The notes below the pieces were generated by a model. The model searched no databases, was not told the origin of the DNA, and was given only the letters and a program-made list of their open reading frames with translations. The translations under genes and the position numbers were made by a program. From Candidatus Avimonas narfae (lineage in GTDB: Bacteria; Bacillota; Clostridia; Oscillospirales; Acutalibacteraceae), in NCBI GenBank assembly GCA_904395335.1, contig CAJFNR010000050.1, forward strand, positions 1-46,602: a DNA stretch of 46,602 nucleotides. The letters are read 5' to 3'. The number at the start of each line of letters is the position of its first letter. Within the stretch, counting starts at the first letter, position 1. Of this stretch, positions 32,176-40,183 are shown one piece after another.

Positions 32176-32319
32176 AAATCGTCCCGCTCCTTGTCTTGTC
32201 CAATGGAATACCTCAGTCTATCATATTTGCCGAAGAGCGGCAACTGTTATTCGCTTATTTTACCAATTTTCCCCTCTCTCTTTTGGCACACTCCTTTTGT
32301 ATTTTCCTGGATTTCGATC

Positions 32320-32360
32320 TTGACTTACACACATTAAGTGGGTATTCTTAACATAATACC
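32320..32360 (+). promoter_or_regulatory. cas operon promoter with overlapping inverted repeat
   Basis: TTGACT (32320-32325), 17-nt spacer, TATTCT (32343-32348). GGTATT / AATACC (32341-32346 / 32355-32360) forms an inverted repeat over the -10, a possible operator. The leader to the cas5 start is about 150 nt. Confidence 0.6.
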
Positions 32361-32432
32361 TATGTTTGAGTTAACCGGTTCCGATGAATCTCTCATCAGA
32401 ATGGATGACCGGAAGCGACTGCTCCCCTGACG

Positions 32433-32457
32433 GGCCGGATCCGGGAACGATCCGGCC
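32433..32457 (+). promoter_or_regulatory. GC-rich hairpin in the cas leader
   Basis: A perfect 9-bp stem GGCCGGATC / GATCCGGCC with a 7-nt loop, 46 nt upstream of the cas5 ATG. No T run follows, so it is not a plain terminator; it could stabilise the mRNA or affect translation. Confidence 0.5.
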
Positions 32458-32503
32458 GGTTGATGGCGGCAGCCGTCTTTCCACTTCCGGAAGGAGGCTG
32501 TCT

Positions 32504-33166
32504 ATGTTCGGGGAAATCGAATTGGAGATCTGGGGAGATCTGGCCTGCTTTACCCGTCCGGAACTGAAGGCGGAACGGGTCACCTACGATGTCCCCACTC
32601 CCTCCGCCCTGCGGGGGATACTGGACGCCATATACAGCCGGCCGGCCTCTTTTTACTGGCAGATCAACTGCATCGAGGTGCTGCGGCCCATCCGCCATTT
32701 CCAGTTTGTGCGCAACGAGGTAAGCCAGAAGGCGGGCCGTATCTCTTTCAGTGCCACCGACGAAGGGATCCGCCTGCAGCGCAGTACCGTTGCCCTGCGC
32801 GATGTCCATTATCGGGTGGCGGCCTCCCTCCGATTGCGGGAGGGATGTACCGTCTCTGCGGAAGCCCTATATGCACAGGCGCGCCGCCGCATCCAAGGCG
32901 GAAAGTGTTATTACCAGCCGTCCCTGGGCTGCCGGGAATTCGTGGCCTATTTTTCGGAGAGTGACGAAAAGTCCCTGCCTATCCCGGAGGACCGGGATCT
33001 GGGCCTGATGGTGTACGATGTGTTCGACATCCGGAAATATTCCCCCACCGGTTCTGCCGCTCCCTCCATATCATTGTACCACGCGCACATGAGGCAGGGG
33101 GTCGTCACCATCCCCCCCTACGAAAGTGCCGAGGTCCTGAAGCCGGAGGAGGGAACGGTATGCTGA
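32504..33166 (+). CDS. cas5: CRISPR-associated protein Cas5, type I-C (Cas5c/Cas5d)
   Basis: A 220-aa protein starting at the ATG at 32504 (GGAAGGAGG ahead), not at the longer in-frame start. The signature LKAERVTYDVPTPSALRGIL then DAIYSRP, INCIEVLRPIRHFQFVRNEV and QRSTVALRDVHYRVAA identifies the I-C branch. In I-C systems Cas5 is the endonuclease that cuts pre-crRNA at the base of the repeat hairpin, leaving an 11-nt 5' handle. Tyr44 lies where the family has its catalytic Tyr; I could not assign the Lys/His pair with certainty. It overlaps cas8c by 7 nt. Cas3, normally upstream, is absent. Confidence 0.93.
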   Translation: MFGEIELEIWGDLACFTRPELKAERVTYDVPTPSALRGILDAIYSRPASFYWQINCIEVLRPIRHFQFVRNEVSQKAGRISFSATDEGIRLQRSTVALRDVHYRVAASLRLREGCTVSAEALYAQARRRIQGGKCYYQPSLGCREFVAYFSESDEKSLPIPEDRDLGLMVYDVFDIRKYSPTGSAAPSISLYHAHMRQGVVTIPPYESAEVLKPEEGTVC

Positions 33167-34812
33167 AAGCGCTGGCGGATTATGCACTGAGCCGCCATTT
33201 GGTCAGTTCCCGTCCCGGCTACCGGTACAAATCTCTGCGGGCGTATATCCACCTCACGCCGGAGGGAGAGTTCCTAGGGCTGCTGCCAGCACCGCAGCTC
33301 TCCGACCGTTCGGAAAGGCATCCCGGCGAGGTACTCTGCCCCGATATCGGGCTGACGGCGGAGGCACGCAAATGCAGCGTCCCAGTGGAGACCGCTTCCA
33401 TCCTGTTCTGCCTGACAAAGAAGGACTTGCCTCAGCACCGGTTCTTTTTGGAGGCCCTAGAAGAAGGGCAAAAGGCCGAGCCGCTGCTGGGAAGCTGTCT
33501 GAAAGCCCTGACGCAGGATACCACCCTCTCCCGCATGCAGGACGCTTTCCGCCGGTCCCCTTACCAGAACAAGGAATTTTTCAGTTTTCGCGTCGGGGAG
33601 ACCGCCGTGGAACTGACCCCCGCCTTTCGCCGGTGGTGGGAAGGCTTTTATGAACGGGAAAACCGTCTGTCCGCCCGGGTGCTGCAGCGTTGCCTGATCA
33701 CCGGGGAGCTGACCTCCCCTCCGCTGAATTACGGACGCCTGCGTCTGAGCTGGCCCGCCAAGGATCCGCTGTATTCCCTGCCGTTGTTCCAGTACAATCG
33801 GGACGCCTACTTTTCCTATGGCCTGCGGCAGGCGCACAACGCCAGCATGGACGGCCGCCATGTGGAAATAGTCAGCGCGGCGCTGACCGTTCTTATCCGG
33901 CGGGCTCCCCAGCTGGCCGGAAGCCGCCTGGTCAGCTGGCACGAAAAGCCCTCCCCACACCACCTGTCGTTTCGGAAGGTGCTGGACAGCCAGCCCCTTG
34001 CCGAGTTCTCCGGCGAGCATTCCAACCACTTTTTCCTTCTTATTCTTTCGGACACAGAGGAGCGGATGTGGGTCCGCGCCTTTCTGGAGGGGGACGAACA
34101 GGAAATTGCCTCCCATGTCCGGCGGTGGCACCGGGAAACCCAGCTTCTCTCCCCAGCCGGAGAGGGGATGACTGTGTGCCCCCCTCTGCCGGTCATGTTT
34201 TCCCGGCTGATATCCCCCTCCACCGCCTGGGAACGCCAGCAAATTGACCGGCTGATGAACCGTATGGACCGGGAGCTGACAAATCTGGCCCCCCGTCTGT
34301 GGGACTCCATCCTGATGGGTACACCCCTGCCCGACGCGGTGGCGGAGCGCGCTTTGGAATACATAACCCTCCGCCTGGGACAGGGGCCGCGGCGGCTGCC
34401 CGATTTGTATGCCTGCATGTGGCTCAAGGTGTGGCTCATGCGCCGCCTGCCCACACCGGAGCTATTCGATGAGGCCAATCAGCAGAGCGCCGGCTATCAG
34501 TCCGGCCGGCTGGCAGCGCTGGCGGTCTCGCTGATCCCCCGTGACAGGGATGCGTTACGTCTGCTGGAAACTTGTCGCCTTTGGCCGGCGGTGGTTTTCG
34601 AAAAGCTGCCGGAGGATTGCCGTCGGCAGCTGTCTGGGTTCCCGGCGGTGGAGCGCCTCCGCGGCGAAAGCATTCTCGACGATATTCTGACACATCTGAA
34701 ATGCCGCGGTGTCCCTCCCATCCTGGAGGAACGGGCCCGGGCGGTTCTGGGATTTTACCAGCAGTCCGTGGTCCAGCTGCGTTGTTCCTCCATCGATACC
34801 GACAGGAGGTGA
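33160..34812 (+). CDS. cas8c: CRISPR-associated large subunit Cas8c (Csd1)
   Basis: A 550-aa protein (MLKALADYALSRHLVSSRPG) in the position and near the size of Csd1 (about 580-600 aa). It reads the PAM and holds the target strand in I-C Cascade. Recognisable parts: CLITGELTSPPL, YFSYGLRQAHNASMDGRH, the family's domain junction, and YQSGRLAALAVSLIPRD in the C-terminal helical part. Compared with my memory of the family, the Gly/Gln/Ser-rich loop before the 'YG..Q..N' motif is replaced by WPAKDPLYSLPLFQYNRDAY, and the later 'GD.T.VFWA' strand by GSRLVSWHE, so target reading may be altered. The frame is intact. Confidence 0.88.
   Translation: MLKALADYALSRHLVSSRPGYRYKSLRAYIHLTPEGEFLGLLPAPQLSDRSERHPGEVLCPDIGLTAEARKCSVPVETASILFCLTKKDLPQHRFFLEALEEGQKAEPLLGSCLKALTQDTTLSRMQDAFRRSPYQNKEFFSFRVGETAVELTPAFRRWWEGFYERENRLSARVLQRCLITGELTSPPLNYGRLRLSWPAKDPLYSLPLFQYNRDAYFSYGLRQAHNASMDGRHVEIVSAALTVLIRRAPQLAGSRLVSWHEKPSPHHLSFRKVLDSQPLAEFSGEHSNHFFLLILSDTEERMWVRAFLEGDEQEIASHVRRWHRETQLLSPAGEGMTVCPPLPVMFSRLISPSTAWERQQIDRLMNRMDRELTNLAPRLWDSILMGTPLPDAVAERALEYITLRLGQGPRRLPDLYACMWLKVWLMRRLPTPELFDEANQQSAGYQSGRLAALAVSLIPRDRDALRLLETCRLWPAVVFEKLPEDCRRQLSGFPAVERLRGESILDDILTHLKCRGVPPILEERARAVLGFYQQSVVQLRCSSIDTDRR
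34438..34812 (+). CDS. Predicted internal small subunit Cas11c, translated from within cas8c
   Basis: In studied type I-C systems the small subunit Cas11 is made from an internal start in the cas8c gene. Here an in-frame ATG at residue 427 (MRRLPTPELFDEANQQSAGY) stands 6 nt after AAGGTG (34426-34431). The 124-aa product would have the usual Cas11 size and all-helical nature. No other ATG in the C-terminal third has as good a site. Prediction only. Confidence 0.6.
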   Translation: MRRLPTPELFDEANQQSAGYQSGRLAALAVSLIPRDRDALRLLETCRLWPAVVFEKLPEDCRRQLSGFPAVERLRGESILDDILTHLKCRGVPPILEERARAVLGFYQQSVVQLRCSSIDTDRR

Positions 34813-34816
34813 TTGT

Positions 34817-35761
34817 TTGCTGCTGCAAAACCGATATGAATTCCTTTTTTATATTCAATGTATTGATGGCAATCCCAACGGTGATCCGGATACCGGCGGT
34901 TTTCCCCGCATCGATCCGGAAGACCGCCGGGGCTTCATCACCGATACCTGCCTGAAACGCCGGATCCGGGATTATATCCAGGCGGCTTTTTCCGGCGAAC
35001 CCGGTATGTCCATCCTGGTACAAAACGGCCGCGCTTCTTCATCGGCGCCCGCTCCGGGAAAGGTGGACATGCCCGACGATCCGTGCGCCAAGATCCAGGA
35101 CCGCCTGTACGCCGCCCGTCAGTGGATCTGTTCCCGCTATTTCGACGCCCGCGCTTTCGGGGCGGTCATGACCAGCGGGCCGCAGTCCGGACAGATCCGC
35201 GGCCCGGTTCAGCTGGCTTTTGCCCGGTCTCTGGATCCGGTTCTTTCCCTCCCGGTGACCGTTGCCCGCTCCTCCCTTCTCCACATGAGTGAGGATTCCC
35301 CTCCATGGAGCCGGCGCCGCGCCATCGCGTACGGCCTGTACGAAGCCCGGGGATTCCTCAGCGCCAATCTGGCCCGGGAGACTGGCTTTTCCGAGGAAGA
35401 TCGGGACCGCCTGTTTGAGGCCATTCTGTCCATGTACGAATACCAGCGCTCCTCCGCCGGCGGACAGCTGTCCATTGTTTCGCCGCTGATTCTGTTTCGC
35501 CACACCGGCACCGATTCCGACGCCGCTCAGCGGGCGCGGCAGGCGCGTTTGGGCTGTGCTCCCGCCCACAGGCTGTTCGAGCTGGTATCCGTTTCCCGGA
35601 AGGAGACGGCCGTGTTTCCCCGCAGCCGGTTCGACTACCGGGCACAGGTGCGGCTGAGCGATCTGCCCGACGGCGTGGAAATGGGATTTTTCTCCCGGCC
35701 GGGAGAGCCCGTCACCTGGGGCCGCCTTCCGGAGCAGGAGGATTGGTTCGAGGCTGTCTGA
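34817..35761 (+). CDS. cas7: CRISPR-associated backbone protein Cas7, type I-C (Csd2)
   Basis: 314 aa from a TTG start at 34817; AGGAGG at 34804-34809 overlaps the cas8c stop and is 7 nt away. LLQNRYEFLFYIQCIDGNPN, GDPDTGGFPRIDPEDRRGFI, TDTCLKRRIRDYIQ is the hallmark of Csd2, which polymerises along crRNA. RYFDARAFGAVMTSGPQSGQ, IRGPVQLAFARSLDPVLSLP continue the RRM-like palm with its G-rich segment. About 30 residues longer than many relatives, chiefly at the C-terminus. It is the last cas gene; cas4-cas1-cas2 would normally follow. Confidence 0.94.
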   Translation: MLLQNRYEFLFYIQCIDGNPNGDPDTGGFPRIDPEDRRGFITDTCLKRRIRDYIQAAFSGEPGMSILVQNGRASSSAPAPGKVDMPDDPCAKIQDRLYAARQWICSRYFDARAFGAVMTSGPQSGQIRGPVQLAFARSLDPVLSLPVTVARSSLLHMSEDSPPWSRRRAIAYGLYEARGFLSANLARETGFSEEDRDRLFEAILSMYEYQRSSAGGQLSIVSPLILFRHTGTDSDAAQRARQARLGCAPAHRLFELVSVSRKETAVFPRSRFDYRAQVRLSDLPDGVEMGFFSRPGEPVTWGRLPEQEDWFEAV

Positions 35762-35765
35762 CATT

Positions 35766-35800
35766 GTTTCCCCCGCCTCGGGTGAGGCGTGTATTGAAAC
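35766..35800 (+). repeat. Solitary CRISPR-like repeat directly after cas7
   Basis: 35 nt beginning 4 nt after the cas7 stop. CGCCTC-GGGT-GAGGCG makes a 6-bp stem with a 4-nt loop, followed by the 11-nt tail TGTATTGAAAC. The tail and the 4-nt loop match the array repeats 10 kb away, but the stem sequence is different. No second repeat follows. Cas5c could cut here within the cas mRNA. Confidence 0.75.
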
Positions 35801-35811
35801 CCGATAGAGGC

Positions 35812-35903
35812 GAAAGCCCTTTGTCCGGCTGCGTATCCGGGCCCCTCCCCTAATGGAAGGGTCTCCCGGACAGGCAGCGGAACAAAGGGCTTTCCCTTTT
35901 TCC
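35812..35903 (+). terminator. Long hairpin terminator of the cas operon
   Basis: GAAAGCCCTTTGT / ACAAAGGGCTTTC (35812-35824 / 35882-35894, 13 bp), continued by CCG-CTGC / GCAG-CGG and TCCGGG / CCCGGA, gives an interrupted stem of about 83 nt, then CCTTTTT. It lies between the convergent cas and ABC transporter genes. With the repeat tail it would form an RNA of about 110 nt. Confidence 0.7.
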
Positions 35904-35910
35904 ACCGGAT

Positions 35911-37821
35911 TTATTTGCCGATGGCGTTGCCGGTATAGAGCTGGTAATACCGGCCCTTTTCCGCAATCAGCTGGTCGTGGGTTCCCCGCTCGATGATGCG
36001 GCCCTGTTCCAGCACCAGGATACAGTCGGCGTTGCGGACCGTGGACAGCCGGTGCGCAATGACAAAGGTGGTGCGCCCTTTCATCAGCCGGTCCATCCCC
36101 TCCTGAACCAAGGACTCGGTGCGCGTATCGATAGACGAGGTAGCCTCGTCCAGGATCAGCACCGGAGGATCCGCCACCGCCGCCCGCGCAATGGCGAGCA
36201 ACTGGCGCTGTCCCTGGCTCAGGTTGGCGCCGTCGCCGGTCAGTACCGTCTGATAGCCGTCCGGCAGCCGGCGGATGAACCCATCGGCGTTGGCCAGCCG
36301 GGCCGCCTCCATACATTCGTCATCCGTGGCATCCAGCCGGCCGTAACGGATATTGTCCATTACAGTGCCGGTGAACAGGTGGGTATCCTGCAGCACCATT
36401 CCCAGTGAGCGGCGCAGGTCGGGCTTTTTGATCTTGTTGATATTGATCCCGTCATAGCGGATCTTTCCGTCGGCAATGTCGTAAAAGCGGTTGATCAGGT
36501 TGGTGATGGTGGTTTTGCCCGCGCCGGTACTGCCCACGAAAGCGATCTTCTGTCCCGGTTCGGCATACAGCCGGATGTCGTGCAGGACCAGCTTGCCTTC
36601 GTCATAGCCGAAATCCACGCCGTCGAAGGTGACACCGCCTTCCAGCCGGGTATAGGTGACGGTACCATCCGCCTGATGGGGATGCTTCCAGGCCCAGATT
36701 CCCGTCCGCTCTTCGGTTTCCGTCAGGCTTCCGTCCGGTGCCTCCCGGGCGTTCACCAGCTCCACATAGCCGTGGTCCTCTTCGGGCTGCTCATCCATCA
36801 GATCGAAAACTCTCTGCGCCCCCGCCATGGCCATAACGATACTGTTGGTTTGCTGGCTGATCTGGCTGACCGGCTGGGTGGAGTTTTTGTTCAGTGTCAG
36901 GAAAGAAATCAGGGTGCCCAGGGTCAGCCCCGCGAATCCATTCAGTGCCAGCACCGCGCCTACCACCGCACAAAGCACGTAGCTGATGTTGCCCAGATTG
37001 GCGTTAACCGGCATGGTGATGTTGGAAAAGGTATTGGCGCTGTCGGCGCTGTCCCGCAACTCCCGGTTCAGGCGGCGGAACTGCTCCAGGCTCTTTTCCT
37101 CATGGCAGAAGACCTTGACCACCTTCTGGCCGTCCATCATCTCCTCGATGTACCCGTTGACCCGGCCCAAATCCTTCTGCTGTCTAGCAAAATAGACGGC
37201 CGATTTCCCCGCGATCCTGGAGGTGACCGCCAGCATGACACCGATCATGGCCAAGGTCAGAAGGGTCAGGGGAATGTCCAGAATCAACATGCTGGCAAAG
37301 GAGGTGACAATGGTGACCAACGAGTTGATGATCTGGGGAATGCTCTGGCTGATCAGCTGTCGGAGCGTATCCACGTCGTTGGTATAAACCGACATGATGT
37401 CTCCGTGGGCATGGGTGTCAAAATAGCGGATCGGCAAGGATTCCATATGCCGGAACAGCTGGATGCGGAGATTGCGCATGGTTCCCTGGCTCACATTGAC
37501 CATAATCCGGTTATAGGCGTAGGCGCAGACGATCCCTATGAAATTCGTCAGCGCCAGGGAAAGCAGGGCCCATCCCAGGGAGGAGAAGTCCGGCGTCTGG
37601 GACTGGGTCAGCGGCAGGATATAATCATCGATTAGGCTCTGCAGGAACAGGGTCCCCCGCAGGGTAGCCAGAGCGGAACCGATGATGCACACCACCACCA
37701 TCAGGCAGGAAAAGGGATACTTTTTCAGCATAAGGCCCAGTACCCGTTTTATCGTCCGGGCCAGCACGGGAAAATCCGCTTTGGAAAGGCGGGCGTTTCC
37801 CTTTGGAACAAAGGCCGCCAT
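35911..37821 (-). CDS. ABC exporter subunit with canonical ATPase site
   Basis: A 636-aa half-transporter: about 330 residues of exporter transmembrane domain (six segments; KKYPFSCLMVVVCIIGSALA, IPLTLLTLAMIGVMLAVTSR) and a nucleotide-binding domain with Walker A GSTGAGKTT, signature LSQGQRQLL, Walker B VLILDEATSSIDTRTE and H-loop VIAHRLSTV. The catalytic Glu is present. It pairs with the next gene upstream, which carries Asp at that place; such heterodimers (BmrCD/LmrCD, TM287/288) export drugs or peptides. Start overlaps its partner's stop. Confidence 0.93.
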   Translation of the reverse strand: MAAFVPKGNARLSKADFPVLARTIKRVLGLMLKKYPFSCLMVVVCIIGSALATLRGTLFLQSLIDDYILPLTQSQTPDFSSLGWALLSLALTNFIGIVCAYAYNRIMVNVSQGTMRNLRIQLFRHMESLPIRYFDTHAHGDIMSVYTNDVDTLRQLISQSIPQIINSLVTIVTSFASMLILDIPLTLLTLAMIGVMLAVTSRIAGKSAVYFARQQKDLGRVNGYIEEMMDGQKVVKVFCHEEKSLEQFRRLNRELRDSADSANTFSNITMPVNANLGNISYVLCAVVGAVLALNGFAGLTLGTLISFLTLNKNSTQPVSQISQQTNSIVMAMAGAQRVFDLMDEQPEEDHGYVELVNAREAPDGSLTETEERTGIWAWKHPHQADGTVTYTRLEGGVTFDGVDFGYDEGKLVLHDIRLYAEPGQKIAFVGSTGAGKTTITNLINRFYDIADGKIRYDGININKIKKPDLRRSLGMVLQDTHLFTGTVMDNIRYGRLDATDDECMEAARLANADGFIRRLPDGYQTVLTGDGANLSQGQRQLLAIARAAVADPPVLILDEATSSIDTRTESLVQEGMDRLMKGRTTFVIAHRLSTVRNADCILVLEQGRIIERGTHDQLIAEKGRYYQLYTGNAIGK

Positions 37822-39586
37822 TACCGGTCACCTCCTTTTTCCTCGTCCGCAGGCTGATCGAAATCCCCGCCGCCCCGAGTCTGGGCCTCATAGATCTCCC
37901 GGTAAATCGGATTGTCCCGCAGCAGGTTTTCATGGGTGTCGAATCCGCTGACCGCTCCATTGTCCAGCACCAGGATGCGGTCCGCGTCCTGGACACTGGA
38001 GATGCGCTGGGCAATAATCAGCTTGGTTGTTCCGGGAATGCATTTAGCAAAGGCCTCCCGGATCCTGGCATCCGTGGCCGTATCCACCGCGCTGGTGGAA
38101 TCGTCCAGGATCAGCACTTTCGGTTTTTTCAACAGGGCCCGCGCAATACACAGGCGCTGCTTCTGCCCGCCGGACACGTTGCTGCCCCCCTGCTCGATCC
38201 ACGTGTGATATCCATCGGGGAAGCGCTCGATAAATTCGTCCGCACAGGCCTGGCGGCAAGCCTGCATACATTCCTCTTCGGTGGCATCCTCCTTGCCCCA
38301 CCTCAGATTGTCCAGAATGGTGCCGGAAAACAGCACGTTTTTCTGCAGCACTACGGCCACCTGATTGCGCAGCGCCTCCATGTCGTAGTCACGAACATCC
38401 TTTCCGCCAACGCAGACGCTGCCACTATCCACATCGTACAACCGGCTGACCAGATTCACCAGGCTGGACTTCCCACAGCCGGTGCCGCCGATAATCCCCA
38501 CCGTTTCACCGGAGCGGATGTGCAGGTCGATGTCGTGAAGCGTCTCCTCCCCGCTGCCGTGCTTATACGAAAAGCTCACATGGTTGAAGTCGATGCGGCC
38601 GTCGGCTACGGTTTCCTCAGGCTGCGGCGGATTGGACAGGTCCGCCCGTTCCTCCAGCACCTCTGCAATCCGGCGGCCACTGGCGGCGCTCATGGTGATC
38701 ATGACAAAAATCATGGACAACATCATCAGCGACATAAGCACGCTCATCACATAGCTGAACAGGGAGGTCAGATTGCCGGTGGTTAGATCGCCGGCCACAA
38801 TAAAATGGGCGCCGAACCAGGACAGGGCGATGATACAGCCGTAAATGACCAGCATCATTACCGGGTTGTTGAACGCCAGCCGGCCCTCCGCCTTGACAAA
38901 CAGGGCGTACAGCTTCTCTGCGGCCCGGCGGAATTTGTCGTTTTCATGCTCCTCCCTGACAAAGGCCTTCACCACCCGGATCGCCGAGACGTTCTCCTGC
39001 ACACTGGCATTCAGGTCATCGTATTTTTGAAAAACCACATTAAACTCTTCGTGGTTTTGGTCATAATCAGCACCAAAGCCGCGGCCAGCACCAAGATGGC
39101 CACCAGGAAAACGATACTCAGCCTCGCGCTGATGAAAAAACTCATCACCATGCTGCACACCAGCATCAGCGGCGCCCTCACAGCGATCCGCAGGATCATC
39201 TGATAGGCGTTCTGTATGTTGGTGACATCGGTGGTCATGCGGGTAACAAGCCCCGCCGTGCTGTATTTGTCGATGTTGGAAAAGGAAAAGGTTTGTATGT
39301 TGGCGTACATGCCCTCCCGCAGATTGCAGGCAAAGCCGGAGGAAGCCCGCGCAGCATATTTGCCCGCCAGGATGCCAAACAGCAGGCTCAGAAAGGCCAG
39401 CAGCAGCATTAGGCCACCGTATAGATAAACCTGGCCGATGTCCCCAGCCTCAATTCCCTTGTCAATAATGGCGGCGGTGACGTAGGGGATCAGCACCTCC
39501 ATCACCACCTCAAGTCCGGTAAACAGCGGTGTCAGCAGCGAGGCCCGCTTGTATTCCCCGACTTGTCCAAGCAATGTCCGTATCAT
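37821..39586 (-). pseudogene. ABC exporter subunit with degenerate ATPase site, frameshifted
   Basis: Two frames make one 590-aa half-transporter. 39586 to about 39045 codes MIRTLLGQVGEYKRASLLTP up to LIMTKTTKS; the rest, FNVVFQKYDDLNASVQENVS onward, continues in another frame to 37821. One base appears to be missing near 39045, within AAGAG-TTTAA. The downstream part has Walker A GGTGCGKSS, signature VSGGQKQRL and a Walker B LILDDSTSAVDTATD with Asp in place of the catalytic Glu, the known mark of the non-hydrolysing site in heterodimeric exporters. Real mutation or sequencing error cannot be told apart here. If real, the exporter would be dead. Confidence 0.85.
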
Positions 39587-40029
39587 GTGTCATTCCTCCC
39601 GGATTCCTGTGTGTTCATATTGCGGATCATGTCGTGCAGAATGCCTTCCAGAACTTTCAGCCGCGGCTCCGGTATGTTGCGGCACAGCCGTTCCTGCTGC
39701 CGATCCAGTCCCTCCCGGATCTGCTTTTCCGCCTCCTGCGCCCGGTCTGTCAGCATAATCCCCTTTTTCCGGTCGTCCCCCGGAACCGTGGTCATTACCA
39801 GATATCCCCTTTGTTTAAGGCCCTTCAGCGCGGTGGACAGCGCAGATTTGGACATGCCGAACTGCCGGTGCAGCTCCGTGGAAAAGACCGTACGCCCCTT
39901 TTGGGACAGCAAATAGTGCAGGATCAGGCCCTGAGAAGGTGAGATATCCAGGCGCTTCATCTGTTCTCTTCCTTCATGTTCCAAAGATTGATTGAGCTGC
40001 CGGAGCAGTCCCACGATTTGACCGGTCAA
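39583..40029 (-). CDS. MarR-family regulator of the ABC exporter
   Basis: A 148-aa winged-helix protein: RLDISPSQGLILHYLLSQKG, TVFSTELHRQFGMSKSALST, ALKGLKQRGYLVMTTVPGDD, RKKGIMLTDRAQEAE. Its stop overlaps the exporter start (ATGA), so regulator and pump form one operon, as in many multidrug ABC systems. Divergent from the LysR gene across 154 bp. Confidence 0.92.
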   Translation of the reverse strand: MTGQIVGLLRQLNQSLEHEGREQMKRLDISPSQGLILHYLLSQKGRTVFSTELHRQFGMSKSALSTALKGLKQRGYLVMTTVPGDDRKKGIMLTDRAQEAEKQIREGLDRQQERLCRNIPEPRLKVLEGILHDMIRNMNTQESGRNDT

Positions 40030-40141
40030 TCTTCAGATGCTCCTTTCTTTCCTGTTGGCCTTATTTGGTTCCACGGCGAACCGTTCGTTCTTTAATTATT
40101 ATAAGGATTTTCGCTGGAAAGAGAATTCAAAATATGTTATT

Positions 40142-40164
40142 ATTAATAAGTAATTCTTATTAAT
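40142..40164. promoter_or_regulatory. Perfect palindrome between marR and lysR genes
   Basis: ATTAATAAG-TAATT-CTTATTAAT, 9-bp arms and a 5-nt centre, ends 19 nt before the LysR start. It has the AT-rich palindromic form of MarR operators, but could equally be the LysR site. Located where binding would block the lysR start. Confidence 0.65.
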
Positions 40165-40183
40165 TTATGGAAAGGGGAAGAGG

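Larger units (their letters stand above)
32176..32503. other. Divergent control region between glycosidases and cas genes
   Basis: 328 bp without a gene. It contains an inverted repeat TTGCCG-aagag-CGGCAA (32227-32243) at the likely minus-strand promoter (TTGCCG, 17 nt, TAGACT), the cas promoter, an inverted repeat overlapping the cas -10, and a GC-rich hairpin in the cas leader. No repeat, spacer or cas3 remnant is visible. Confidence 0.6.

Noticed and set aside
32176-32503. Remnant of cas3 upstream of cas5
   Set aside because: No helicase or HD motif in any frame; the region holds only promoter-type elements.
35801-35835. Pseudo-spacer pairing with the cas promoter, as in a self-regulating guide
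   Set aside because: Only a five-base match (CCGAT) was seen, which is not meaningful.
36580-37635. A 351-codon plus-strand open frame
   Set aside because: Antisense to the ABC exporter; His- and Gln-rich sequence typical of shadow frames.
39011-39158. Two separate overlapping ABC genes
   Set aside because: The join falls within one exporter membrane domain and each part lacks what the other supplies; one split gene is the simpler reading.
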